This document shows, piece by piece, positions 8,230 through 17,116 of a DNA stretch of 64,000 bases. The stretch comes from Paenibacillus zeirhizosphaerae (GTDB taxonomy: Bacteria; Bacillota; Bacilli; Paenibacillales; Paenibacillaceae). The notes under the pieces are model-generated. The model was not told where the DNA came from. It did no database searches and saw nothing but the letters and a program-made list of their open reading frames with translations. Positions within the stretch are counted from its first letter, which is position 1. Every line of letters begins with the position of its first letter. The position numbers were made by a program, and so were the translations under genes. The stretch is taken from contig NZ_JAPCKK010000010.1 of the NCBI RefSeq assembly GCF_030705605.1, positions 25,148 to 89,147 on the forward strand. The letters run 5' to 3'.

Positions 8230-11200
8230 TCAAACGCTTGGCTTATGCAGTAAGCGGGCAGGAGCGTTGTAAGGCACCAAAAAGCCCACCACCGTCCCTT
8301 CTCCGGGCTCACTGCTAATCTGCAGGCCGCTTCCGTAGAGGGAAATCAGTCTACGGTGGATATTCCGCAATCCTACACTGGGCGACTCCCCGCTGCCGGA
8401 CAAGATTTGCTCTGCTTTGTCGCATGGCATCCCTACGCCGTCATCTTCCACGACGACAAGTATGCCTGTTTGTCGCGGACGGATAGAAATCTTTAGGTGT
8501 CCGCCACTCGCGCGCTGCATGATCCCGTGACGTATGGCGTTCTCCACGATGGGCTGAATAGATAGCGGTGGAATCAGCACATTGACCTGCTCCTCAATAT
8601 CGAATTCGACCTGAAGTCGCTCCTCAAAGCGTGCGCGTTCCAATGACAAGTAAGACCGTACGAGCTCCAATTCCTTATGCAGTGGAACGGTCTGATCGCG
8701 ATTGTGGAAATCAAAGCTGCTGCGCAAATACTGGCTGAGCTCCATCAGCAATTCTATAGCCCTGTCCGAATTCTCCGCACATTCGGAAATAATCACATTC
8801 AGCGCATTGTACAGAAAATGAGGCTTGATCTGCGCCTGCAGAAAGGCCATCTCCGAACGGATCGCCTCCTGGGTCGAATCCCTTAAATGAATCAGAGTAC
8901 GCACTCGCGCACGCAGTTCTTCGGCATCCACTGGTTTGCGCAGAAAATCATTCGCCTCCGCCTGCAGGCCCGCATGAATATCACCCGGCAGATTACGAGC
9001 GGTAAGCAGGAGCACAGGCAGCTCCGCCAATGAGAACCTTTTCCGGATTTCCCGGCACAAATCAAGCCCCGACACGCCCGGCATCATCCAATCCGTAATC
9101 ACCAGATCGATATGCTCTCTGCCGTTGATGTGGTTCAGCGCAGTACGGGCATCATGAACGGCAATGACCCTGCATTCTTCCGATGCCAGCAGACTTGCCA
9201 ATACATGCAGATTCACACTGTCATCGTCAACAGCCAGGATCGTGTACTTACTTTTTTTGTCGGAAGCGGGAGAGCTTCGTTCGTCGTCCCTCCCTTCAAA
9301 CAGCACCTCCTGCCTCTCCCTGTTCATTGCAGAAATGGTAACCGCATGATCTCCGGCGACCGGAAGTGTGAAGGTAAACACCGAGCCTGTCCCGATCTGT
9401 GACTCTACCCAGATTCGTCCACCATGCAGCTCAACCAGCCGCTTCGTCACGCTTAATCCGAGTCCGGTTCCGCTGGCCGTCATGTTCTCCAGATCATCCC
9501 CCCGCTTGAAGGAGTCGAAAATCGTGTCATGAAGCTCAGGCGCAATGCCAATTCCTGTATCCTCCACCTTGATTTCAACGTCTCCGCCTTGAACAACAGC
9601 AGACACCCGGATCTCCCCGCGCTCGGTAAACTTGATCGCATTGCCCAATAAATTGTACAGCACCTGCATCAGCCTGTCCCCATCAGCCATCACGTAAGGC
9701 AAATAATCGGGCAGTCTGGTCACGAAACGAACATCCTTAGCGCCGACAGTATGCTCCAGCACTTCCAGTACAGATTGCACCGCTGCCTTCAGGTTCGCGG
9801 GAGCGGGGTGAATGACGAGCCGTCCGTTCTTCAAATTAGAGAAATCAAGAATATCATTAATCAGGAAAGACAGGCGTCGCCCGACAGACACGATCAGCTC
9901 CATATTACGCAACTGTGCTTCATGATCCAGTCCATCCTTCCGGTCGATCATGCCCTGCGCAATATTGATCATGCCATGCAATGGGGTACGGAGCTCATGT
10001 GAGGTATTCGCCAAAAATTCATCCTTCATGCCATCCAGCGTGAGAAGCCGCTTCGACAGCAGTTCAACCTCCTGAAAGGTTACAGCGAATCGTTTGGCCA
10101 GCAGCACAGCCTGGGAAAAAATAAAGATCAGCGTTTCAAGGGGAACAATTCCCCGAATATCGGTCAGCCCCAGCAAATAAGCAATGCATAGAATGACCAC
10201 CATCATAACGCTCAAAATGCCCAATGCCATTAATGAGTTATCCCGCTTGCTTTTACCAAATCCTTTCAGCAGGACGAATACCACATAGCATACCCAGGAA
10301 GCAAGATAGATCAGCAGCACCGGCTCGGCACGGGACAACACGACCGTCGGCATCAGGGGAATCAGAACAGTCCATACCACTGTCGCCGCCGTCGAAAGCC
10401 TGAGTAACTGCGGATGGACGATTCCGAAAGAATAGGCATTGACATAACGGACCAAAAAGAAAAAAGCGAGCAAGGATGACAACCACTGGGTTTTGACAAC
10501 CCATTCGTAGTGCATTCCAGGAATCACCGCCATCATCTTTTCTCCCTGACTCAACACATAGAGCAGTGCTGCAAAGCAGAAGCAACCCATATAAAACAGT
10601 GCGGGCTCACTCCTGCGTAATCTATAGAGCAGCAAGAAGAATACGGCAGGAATACAGAAGCCTACAGCCAGTACCAGGTCTGTAGCCAGGCTAATGTCCC
10701 GCATGTTGCGGATGGAGGCATAATCACCAAACACAACCGGTTTGACGATTCCACCGGAATAATAATTGTAATTGGATACATGAATCATCACTTCAACAGT
10801 CGATCCGCTCACCCTAAAATACCCGTTGTAGGGCTTGTTGCCCGGATCAGACAATCTCCCATCCTCGCTTGGATTTCCAATACCTGCAACTTGAGCTCCG
10901 TTTATATAAATACTGCTTGCCGTCCGGATATTCAGCGTGCGTATGCCAAAGAGATCTTTATCCTGCTCCGGTGTCCGGATCAGCAGACGGTAGGTTCCAT
11001 ATCCCGTGCCGCTGTTCTCAGGCATATGCGGATTCCAGATATCCGGGACATGCACATAGCCGTGCGGGTGTTGTTGGCCGTCCGCCTTCCAGGATTGGGG
11101 ATTTAAAAATTGGCCAGGATAAAACTCCCAGTCACCGTTAAGTCTTACAGCTCCGTTGTTCTGAAAGTCCCAGTCGCTCAAATCCAGGACACCTTGGCGG

Positions 11201-11316
11201 GCAAGGTAGCGCTCCGAATTCGTATGAGCACTTGTGAACAGATAATAAACGGGAAAAACTACAGTTAATAAAAAAAAACCTGACAGGATAATCCACTTTT
11301 TTTTCATTTGCCTCAC
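8230..11316 (-). CDS. Giant hybrid sensor: 7TMR-DISM + HisKA kinase + receiver + LytS-type kinase
   Basis: A 1028-residue membrane sensor. It has an N-terminal signal/TM helix, then an extracellular jelly-roll 7TMR-DISMED2 domain (about 40-200; LRLNGDWEFYPGQFLNP-like segment) suited to binding a carbohydrate or small ligand. Seven TM helices follow (about 205-410). HisKA has H-box TSHELRTPLHG (about 438), with HATPase N and G boxes (NLLGNAIKFTE, GTGLGLSVTK). A receiver domain (about 695-815) has VDDD, TDWMMPG and LRKPVDAEE. Finally there is a second, LytS/YesM-type kinase core with QIKPHFLYNAL (about 832) and its own HATPase (VENAIRHGI, GVGLRNIHRRL). Two complete phosphodonor histidines in one chain imply an internal relay. 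It is transcribed with the SARP-like regulator. Confidence 0.88.
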   Translation of the reverse strand: MRQMKKKWIILSGFFLLTVVFPVYYLFTSAHTNSERYLARQGVLDLSDWDFQNNGAVRLNGDWEFYPGQFLNPQSWKADGQQHPHGYVHVPDIWNPHMPENSGTGYGTYRLLIRTPEQDKDLFGIRTLNIRTASSIYINGAQVAGIGNPSEDGRLSDPGNKPYNGYFRVSGSTVEVMIHVSNYNYYSGGIVKPVVFGDYASIRNMRDISLATDLVLAVGFCIPAVFFLLLYRLRRSEPALFYMGCFCFAALLYVLSQGEKMMAVIPGMHYEWVVKTQWLSSLLAFFFLVRYVNAYSFGIVHPQLLRLSTAATVVWTVLIPLMPTVVLSRAEPVLLIYLASWVCYVVFVLLKGFGKSKRDNSLMALGILSVMMVVILCIAYLLGLTDIRGIVPLETLIFIFSQAVLLAKRFAVTFQEVELLSKRLLTLDGMKDEFLANTSHELRTPLHGMINIAQGMIDRKDGLDHEAQLRNMELIVSVGRRLSFLINDILDFSNLKNGRLVIHPAPANLKAAVQSVLEVLEHTVGAKDVRFVTRLPDYLPYVMADGDRLMQVLYNLLGNAIKFTERGEIRVSAVVQGGDVEIKVEDTGIGIAPELHDTIFDSFKRGDDLENMTASGTGLGLSVTKRLVELHGGRIWVESQIGTGSVFTFTLPVAGDHAVTISAMNRERQEVLFEGRDDERSSPASDKKSKYTILAVDDDSVNLHVLASLLASEECRVIAVHDARTALNHINGREHIDLVITDWMMPGVSGLDLCREIRKRFSLAELPVLLLTARNLPGDIHAGLQAEANDFLRKPVDAEELRARVRTLIHLRDSTQEAIRSEMAFLQAQIKPHFLYNALNVIISECAENSDRAIELLMELSQYLRSSFDFHNRDQTVPLHKELELVRSYLSLERARFEERLQVEFDIEEQVNVLIPPLSIQPIVENAIRHGIMQRASGGHLKISIRPRQTGILVVVEDDGVGMPCDKAEQILSGSGESPSVGLRNIHRRLISLYGSGLQISSEPGEGTVVGFLVPYNAPARLLHKPSV

Positions 11317-11434
11317 CTGCGTTCATTATAACGTTTATTCCTATCCTTTCACATAATTCATCCAATACCTGAAAATGCTAACGGAGAAGGAACTGCAGTA
11401 GGCTCCGAAATTTTGGATATTAGGGGGATATAGA

Positions 11435-12232
11435 ATGCCGCGTTTATGGAAGCAGATTTTGTGTATTACCCTTGCTTTTACGATTGCATCTGCCGTTTCA
11501 GGAGCCACACTCGTTATGGCCTCCTCTGCCCAACCGTATCATTTTGGATTTAAAAAGAGTAAAAATGGAGAACTGCCATCCATTGCCCAGGAAGGCTTCA
11601 TGAACATTCTGCAGAAGAACGGATCGATCTTCCTCGGGGACGCAGGGCAAAAAGAGCTGTATCTGACCTTTGATAATGGCTACGAGAACGGGTACACGGC
11701 GAAAGTGCTTGATGTACTGAAGGCCAAGAAGGTCCCGGCAGCCTTTTTCGTGACCGGGCATTTTGTACGTGATCAGCCCGAACTGCTGCGCCGCATGAAT
11801 GACGAAGGCCATATTATCGGCAACCATTCCTGGAGCCATCCCGATATGACGTCGCTGACGCCCGAGCAAATCCGCACGGAGCTGGACAAGGTGCGTGAAG
11901 CTAGCGCCCGTATAACCGGACAGCAGAAGATGAGCTTTGTAAGACCGCCACGCGGTATATTCAGCAGCCGGGTGCTGGAGACCTGCAAGCAACTCGGCTA
12001 TACCAATGTGTTCTGGTCCGCCGCTTACCGTGACTGGGAGACGGACAGGCAGCAGGGAGCCGGATACGCCTACCAGCAGGTCATGTCACAGCTCCATCCG
12101 GGAGCCGTGATCCTGCTGCATTCCGTGTCCAAAGACAACGCCGAAGCCCTCTCCTCCATCATTGATGATGCGCGTAAGCAAGGTTATACCTTCAAAAGTC
12201 TGGATGAATTAAAGGTTAAAATGTATCGTTAG
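11435..12232 (+). CDS. pdaA: Delta-lactam-biosynthetic de-N-acetylase PdaA (polysaccharide deacetylase)
   Basis: Secreted NodB-fold deacetylase that removes N-acetyl from muramic acid residues, leading to muramic delta-lactam in the spore cortex. The 265-residue protein has an N-terminal signal sequence (ILCITLAFTIASAVSGATLV, residues 8-27). The PdaA-specific prefix YHFGFKKSKNGELPSIAQEG comes next. The NodB motifs are LTFDNGYENG, which is the PdaA variant of TFDDG, then HSWSHPD, RPPRG and the C-terminal LLHSVSKDN. The TFDNG variant (Asn for the second Asp) is a hallmark of PdaA and supports the assignment over generic chitin deacetylases. AGGGGGA lies before the ATG. It suggests expression in the forespore. 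Confidence 0.9.
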   Translation: MPRLWKQILCITLAFTIASAVSGATLVMASSAQPYHFGFKKSKNGELPSIAQEGFMNILQKNGSIFLGDAGQKELYLTFDNGYENGYTAKVLDVLKAKKVPAAFFVTGHFVRDQPELLRRMNDEGHIIGNHSWSHPDMTSLTPEQIRTELDKVREASARITGQQKMSFVRPPRGIFSSRVLETCKQLGYTNVFWSAAYRDWETDRQQGAGYAYQQVMSQLHPGAVILLHSVSKDNAEALSSIIDDARKQGYTFKSLDELKVKMYR

Positions 12233-12342
12233 ATTTCATGCAGCTCGAAGCAAAGACGGCCCTGTTACGGATAACAAACTTTCCAAATAAATGTAACAAC
12301 CTGCGGTTCCGTTCCGTCTGGAAGGAAAAGGGGGTTGATCTT

Positions 12343-12951
12343 ATGAGTAAAGCCTGGCGGAAATTACTACCGACGCTGCTGGGAGCAGCCATTGTATTCA
12401 GTATGCTGCTGGGAGTCAAGCCATCCGTCATGTATGCATGCTCCTGCGTCGAGCCGCCGTCTCCGTCCGAAGCCCAGGCACAGAGCGCGGTGGTATTCAG
12501 TGGAGAAGCGGTATCGCTCCAGCAAAAGATGTCTGACATCATGTCTTCGGCCGATCCGGTCCGGGTCAGCTTTCAAGTGGATCGCGTATGGAAGGGCAGC
12601 GTTGGGAATATCGCTACTGTTACTACCGCTGCGTCATCCGATAGCTGCGGATATGAGTTCGCGGAGGGCAGAGATTATCTTGTGTATGCCCGCTATGCCC
12701 CAGACTCCGGGGAGCTCCATACGATCTTGTGCGATCGTACGGCTCTTGTATCCGAGGCTGCGGCAGACCTACGAGAGCTTGGCCCACCATCAGCACCCGC
12801 TGTACGACAGAACGCATCCTCCACATTGCCAGGAGCTCCTCCGCCATTGGGCCCTGACAGCTCGGCCGTACACTGGGCTGTTTCCGGGTTGATCACCGTC
12901 GTCTCTTTATCAGCTATTCTTCTGTACAGGTGGAGAAATCCACGCAATTGA
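12343..12951 (+). CDS. Secreted Cys-rich protein with TIMP/NTR-like domain and C-terminal TM anchor
   Basis: A 202-residue exported protein. It has a signal peptide (LLPTLLGAAIVFSMLLGVKP) cleaved before YACSCVEPPSP, where the CSC near the mature N-terminus is typical of the netrin/TIMP-like fold. Further cysteines lie in SSDSCGYEF and TILCDRTA, consistent with disulfides. A low-complexity Pro/Ala/Ser stretch follows. A C-terminal transmembrane helix (WAVSGLITVVSLSAILLY) and basic tail RWRNPRN would anchor it outside the membrane. Its function is unknown; in Bacillales these are annotated as tissue inhibitor of metalloproteinase family. ATG 12343 follows AAAAGGGGG by 8 bases, so the longer ORF from 12238 is not used. 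Confidence 0.75.
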   Translation: MSKAWRKLLPTLLGAAIVFSMLLGVKPSVMYACSCVEPPSPSEAQAQSAVVFSGEAVSLQQKMSDIMSSADPVRVSFQVDRVWKGSVGNIATVTTAASSDSCGYEFAEGRDYLVYARYAPDSGELHTILCDRTALVSEAAADLRELGPPSAPAVRQNASSTLPGAPPPLGPDSSAVHWAVSGLITVVSLSAILLYRWRNPRN

Positions 12952-12960
12952 CGGATCATT

Positions 12961-13007
12961 GGCCTGTGAACCTGCCTGTTCCATATTGGAATTGCAGTTC
13001 ACAGGCC
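12961..13007. terminator. Inverted repeat between convergent genes
   Basis: GGCCTGTGAAC (12961-12971) pairs perfectly with GTTCACAGGCC (12997-13007) across a 25-nt loop. It lies exactly between the convergent NTR-like and EAL genes, where a bidirectional terminator is expected, but neither side has a U-run. It may be a Rho-type or RNA-stability element. Confidence 0.4.
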
Positions 13008-13008
13008 T

Positions 13009-14049
13009 TCAACGTAATGCCCGATGCCAGCAGACAGGCCTTTCATCAGGCTTGCCGAACAAATAACCTTGGGCGAGCGAGACGCCTGCTTCCCGGCAAA
13101 ATTCGAAATCCTCGCGCTGTTCGATGCCTTCAGCAAGCACCCGGCCTGCAAAACGACGGGCCGATTCGACAATCTGGCTGATTTGCCGCTGCTTATCCGC
13201 ATCCTGATGACAGCCGTCGATAATACCACGGTCAATTTTGACGTAATCGGGCTGCAATCTGTTCATGACCTCAAGCGTCGAATAACCTGCTCCAAGATCA
13301 TCCAGTGCAACAGACATGCCCCGGCTGCGGTATTGTTCGAAAATTTGCTGAATCGCTCTCATATCGTCAATCTGCTCCGTCTCCACCACTTCAAATACGA
13401 AGTCCTGCGGATTCAGTGACAGACGGTCAATCGCTTCGAACGTAAGGTCCAGGCAATATTGAGGATCATTAATCGAGGAGGGCAAAAAATTAATGAATCT
13501 CTTAATGCCATTCGGCAACCAGCGTGCGCTGGCCTCAATGGCCGAAATCCGGGCTTCATTATCCAAAAAAGAAAGCAGTCCGGTCTTGCGTGCGACTTCA
13601 AATAACTGAAAAGGCTGAAAGACCCTCACACCAGACAGCGGCCGCAGCAAAAATTCATATCCGATCACCTTGGTGTCTAGGTCCACAATAGGCTGCATAT
13701 AACTTGTAAAGCAGCGCTGCATCATCAGATGCACCATATCACTGTGCTCAATTCTGGACTTTAATATGTGCGGCGGAATCCATGAATCGTCCATCTCCAT
13801 GTCCTCTAAGCCGGACAATTGCACAAGCACGCCACCAAGCACGTCTGTGCTTGCCGCTACTAGCAACTTAAGTATTTCAAGCACATCTTCCCTGCCCGAA
13901 TAGCCCAATTGCAGTGTATGATCCTCCAAAACTTCAATTTGGCTCATATAAGAACTGAGCGCTTCTGCAAGTGTTTGGACAGCCGGGCGGATTCTGAGTA
14001 ACCCTTGATCTTCGAGAGGCAATGTACCGCTGCGGCTGCTGCAATTCAT
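13009..14049 (-). CDS. EAL-domain cyclic-di-GMP phosphodiesterase
   Basis: A 346-residue cytoplasmic protein. The N-terminal 110 residues are not a recognisable domain. The C-terminal 230 residues are a complete EAL domain: EFLLR in the ExLxR position, NFLPSSI with the metal Asn, EVVETEQ, ALDDLGAGYS (DDFG variant with Leu), VKIDRGII and QGYLFGKP. All catalytic positions appear kept, so hydrolysis of c-di-GMP to pGpG is likely. No membrane helix or GGDEF domain is present. The ORF begins at the ATG (14049) behind GGGGG. A GGDEF/HD-GYP protein is encoded elsewhere in the window at 35532. Confidence 0.85.
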   Translation of the reverse strand: MNCSSRSGTLPLEDQGLLRIRPAVQTLAEALSSYMSQIEVLEDHTLQLGYSGREDVLEILKLLVAASTDVLGGVLVQLSGLEDMEMDDSWIPPHILKSRIEHSDMVHLMMQRCFTSYMQPIVDLDTKVIGYEFLLRPLSGVRVFQPFQLFEVARKTGLLSFLDNEARISAIEASARWLPNGIKRFINFLPSSINDPQYCLDLTFEAIDRLSLNPQDFVFEVVETEQIDDMRAIQQIFEQYRSRGMSVALDDLGAGYSTLEVMNRLQPDYVKIDRGIIDGCHQDADKQRQISQIVESARRFAGRVLAEGIEQREDFEFCREAGVSLAQGYLFGKPDERPVCWHRALR

Positions 14050-14254
14050 CTAACAATCCCCCCGGAACAATTTTCCTATGATCGTTTTATTATAGCATGC
14101 CAAATAGAGCAAAAGAACTAGTGGATTGGATGAATTCGCCAAAATTCGAGCAATATTCAACCTCCTTTCATTTCTTCTATCAATTATATATGTATTAAAT
14201 TCAATTTATATCCATTCATTTTGATCTATTGAAACTATTTTTCGTATTGTTCGA

Positions 14255-14280
14255 CAAAAAAACCGACACATGGTGCCGGC
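14255..14280 (-). terminator. Rho-independent terminator of the nucleotidase gene
   Basis: On the minus strand CCGGCAC-CAT-GTGTCGG forms a 7-bp stem (one G-U pair) followed by TTTTTTTG. It lies about 22 bases beyond the stop codon of the nucleotidase gene. Confidence 0.8.
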
Positions 14281-14301
14281 TTCCTTTAAGTCGAGCATAG
14301 G

Positions 14302-16524
14302 TTATGGAATTTGAATCGTTTGGCCGATTTGCAGACGATGAACATTCTGGATTCCGTTCAGTTCCGCTATTTCCTCCCAGCTTACTCCGAACTTCAAAGC
14401 GATTCGGTACAGGTTGTCTCCCTTTTGAATGGTATAAGACGACCCGGATGATGATACTGGCGGTTTCGCAGGAGAAGGCTTGACCGGTGAACCCGTTTCC
14501 GGTGTCACTGGTGTTGTCGGCTTCACTGGAGCTGCAGGCTCTGCCGTTTCTCCGGCAGCTTCCGCCGACAGCAGTTTGTATTTAGCGAAGCCATTCTCTC
14601 CGGCTCCTGTGTAAGTGATGCTTGAAGCTTGGGCAGTCAAAGATTGAGCGGCTGGCGAGGAGACGAACGTCACTTCCGCATCCCCGAAAGGTGCGATCGA
14701 CCAGTTGCCGTCAGCCGACGGGTTAATGCTGCCATTTTCGTTAATATAATCGATGATAACCTGACGGTTCTCATCCGGCGCCGCCATGATGATCCGCTGC
14801 CCGTCCGGGTTAGCCAGCTTGGATGAAGAAGCACGGTAGTTGTTCGTCGCAACGATGAACTCCTGTTCAGGATCAATCGGCTTGCCGTCATATTGCAGAT
14901 TTTTGATCCGGTTCGCGGAAGCATTCACTACGCTGCCCTTGCCGTCATACTTGACGGGCTCGGTAACATCAATTTGGTAAGTTACTCCATCCATCACATC
15001 AAAGTTATAGGTTGGGAAATCGTTATTGATCAACTGCTGTTCACCGCTCTGTCCTGGTTGAATCTGATTAAATTGCCCGGCTGACCATTCCAGCCACTCC
15101 TTCACCTCGGCTCCTGTAACTCTCACAGCATATACCGTGTTCGGATAGACATAGAGATCGGCCACATTCTTGATGGCAATCGTTCCTGCCGGAATGTTCG
15201 TGTAATAAGAGGCGCCGGAACGTCCCCCTGCTTTGAAAGGTGCTCCTGCCGACAATACCGGCAAGCCTTCATACTCGGTGCCCGCAAGCTTCTTCTCCAC
15301 ATACCATTTCTGCGCATTCGTTACGATCTGAATGGAAGGGTCATCCTGAACAAGCGCAAAAAAGCTGTTGATCGGTGCAGTGGTTGTACCGACCGGTCCA
15401 CGTACATACTCCAGCGTTTGGGCATGCTCTTCGTAAACGGCTTCTACTACTGCAGGGTCCGGCTCTGCCAAAGACGCCTTATTGGTTTTGTCATAGATTG
15501 GGCGGGCCGCAGATTGCGAATCCGCAACAGTCCACTTGCCGTCCTTCAGTTCCAACTCAAGGTCAACTACACCAAGATTGTCCCCCCAATAACCAGATTC
15601 AACGGAAGGAAGTCCGTTAATCGTTCCTGCTTCCACATCGACCCCTGCCATCCCTTCAAAAGCAGCACTCGGGAACACTTTATGGGCATGTCCGAACAAG
15701 ATTGAATCAATGCCGTCCACTTCACTCAAATATTTGACCGCGTTCTCCATATTTGGAGTCTGTGGGGTATCCTCATATCCGCTGTGCACCAGCGCAACCA
15801 CGATATCAGCGCCATCCGCCTTCATTTGCGGAACAAATTTTTCGGCTGTTGCCACGATATCCTTGGCAACGACCTTGCCACTCAGATGGGCTTCATCCCA
15901 TAGATTAATCTGCGGAGGCAGCAGGCCGATCACCCCTACTCTAAGCGTATGCTCCGTTCCATCCTCATCCACGACTTTTTTATCGATAATCCGGTATGGA
16001 GTGAAATAGTTCTTGTCGTTGCTTTCATCCTCATCGCCGTCATCTGTATATACGTTGGCGTTAATATAAGGGAACTCGGCACCTTTCAACGTCTTCTGCA
16101 GAAAATCCAGCCCGTAATTGAATTCGTGATTACCCAGTGTAGCAGCATCATAATCCAGCAGATTCATCGCTTTGTATACCGGATGGACTTCCCCATCCTG
16201 GAGCGGATCGATTTTGGCTACATAGTCTCCAAGCGGATTGCCTTGAATCAGATCGCCGCTGTCAAACAGCATGCTGTTCTCGGCCTCCGCTCGCGCCTGC
16301 TTGATCAGCGTGGCTGTCTTGGCGAGTCCATACTCGTCCGTCGGCTTGTCCGTATAATAGTCATAGTTCACCAAGTTCACATGCAGGTCGGTCGTTTGCA
16401 TAATACGCAGCTTGACAGTAGCGTTGTCTTCAGCGGCCCAGGTCGGTACGGCTGGCAACGCAAGCACGTTAAACGCAACAACGGCGGCTGCAAGGCCTTT
16501 CATTCCTTTTTTTCTAAATTTCAA
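14302..16524 (-). CDS. Secreted 2',3'-cyclic-nucleotide phosphodiesterase/3'- or 5'-nucleotidase with LysM domain
   Basis: Exported enzyme of about 740 residues that degrades extracellular nucleotides. A signal peptide (AAAVVAFNVLALPAVPTWA) leads to a calcineurin-like domain with metal ligands in QTTDLHVNL, DSGDLIQGNP, TLGNHEFNYG, LVHSGYED and FGHAHKVFP. The 5'-nucleotidase C-terminal domain follows (about 375-600, with AGAPFKAGGRSGASYY and TNNYRASSS). After a Pro/Thr linker the last 45 residues are a LysM peptidoglycan-binding domain (YTIQKGDNLYRIALKFGVSW), so the enzyme probably stays in the cell wall. I start at TTG 16524, which has GGGAGGGG 8 bases upstream; the ATG at 16602 would give an unlikely N-terminal extension. 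It resembles CpdB/YfkN. Confidence 0.87.
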   Translation of the reverse strand: MKFRKKGMKGLAAAVVAFNVLALPAVPTWAAEDNATVKLRIMQTTDLHVNLVNYDYYTDKPTDEYGLAKTATLIKQARAEAENSMLFDSGDLIQGNPLGDYVAKIDPLQDGEVHPVYKAMNLLDYDAATLGNHEFNYGLDFLQKTLKGAEFPYINANVYTDDGDEDESNDKNYFTPYRIIDKKVVDEDGTEHTLRVGVIGLLPPQINLWDEAHLSGKVVAKDIVATAEKFVPQMKADGADIVVALVHSGYEDTPQTPNMENAVKYLSEVDGIDSILFGHAHKVFPSAAFEGMAGVDVEAGTINGLPSVESGYWGDNLGVVDLELELKDGKWTVADSQSAARPIYDKTNKASLAEPDPAVVEAVYEEHAQTLEYVRGPVGTTTAPINSFFALVQDDPSIQIVTNAQKWYVEKKLAGTEYEGLPVLSAGAPFKAGGRSGASYYTNIPAGTIAIKNVADLYVYPNTVYAVRVTGAEVKEWLEWSAGQFNQIQPGQSGEQQLINNDFPTYNFDVMDGVTYQIDVTEPVKYDGKGSVVNASANRIKNLQYDGKPIDPEQEFIVATNNYRASSSKLANPDGQRIIMAAPDENRQVIIDYINENGSINPSADGNWSIAPFGDAEVTFVSSPAAQSLTAQASSITYTGAGENGFAKYKLLSAEAAGETAEPAAPVKPTTPVTPETGSPVKPSPAKPPVSSSGSSYTIQKGDNLYRIALKFGVSWEEIAELNGIQNVHRLQIGQTIQIP

Positions 16525-16750
16525 AATTAACCCCTCCCGGTCTATGTATAAAATAATCAAAGCGATTTCCATGTCTGTAACATCCCTTGTAAACCTTGTC
16601 ACAAAAATCGCTTTTATTGATACTTATTCTAATCGAACCACGGTCAAATGAATAGAGTTTTTATAGTGAAAATCCACTCTTATGTTAGTTTACATAACAC
16701 ATTGTAAAAAAATCAGGCCGATGTGCCGGGACCCGTTTCACATCCCCCTC

Positions 16751-16779
16751 TGGACACTCTGCCCGTGAAGGCATATAAT
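16751..16779 (+). promoter_or_regulatory. Sigma-A promoter of the thiamine-precursor operon
   Basis: TGGACA (16751-16756), a 17-bp spacer and TATAAT (16774-16779). It lies about 95 bp before the TPP aptamer, so the leader transcript would begin near 16786. Confidence 0.7.
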
Positions 16780-16871
16780 CAACGTTAGTTCATACTATTG
16801 AGCCCGCAAAATCTTCAAAACAATGCGGATGCTTTCAAACCGGCAGTTTAAGGTCTTGAGGCTCCTTCATA

Positions 16872-16966
16872 CAACTTGCCAGGGGTGCTGGAATCGGCCG
16901 GCTGAGATTGTGTCCCTAGACACTGACCCTTACAACCTGATCTGGGTAATGCCAGCGTAGGAATCG
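16872..16966 (+). ncRNA. TPP riboswitch (THI element)
   Basis: The conserved aptamer core is present in order: AGGGGTGC, GGCTGAGA (16900-16907 region), GACCCTT, AACCTGATCTGGGTAATGCC and AGCGTAGGA. These are the hallmark thiamine pyrophosphate-binding segments. With TPP bound, a downstream terminator should form and switch off the thi transport operon. Confidence 0.95.
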
Positions 16967-17020
16967 CTACAGAGTGACATGCCATTTAGAGCATCGTCAT
17001 CCTTCCTTTGGTGTATTACA

Positions 17021-17050
17021 AGCGTCCCGGATAACGGGGCGCTTTTTTTT
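17021..17050 (+). terminator. Riboswitch expression-platform terminator
   Basis: Stem AGCGTCCCG with CGGGGCGCT (one G-U pair, loop ATAA) followed by eight T residues. It lies between the TPP aptamer and the ThiY gene, as expected for transcription attenuation. Confidence 0.85.
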
Positions 17051-17116
17051 GCAGGATCACGGCAGATGATAAGCATTGCAGGGAGAGTACGGGTAATAAG
17101 AAGGAGAGAAGAAAGT

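Noticed and set aside
16979..17116. N-terminal extension of ThiY
   Set aside because: It would translate the riboswitch terminator; the ATG at 17117 has a ribosome site and lipoprotein signal.
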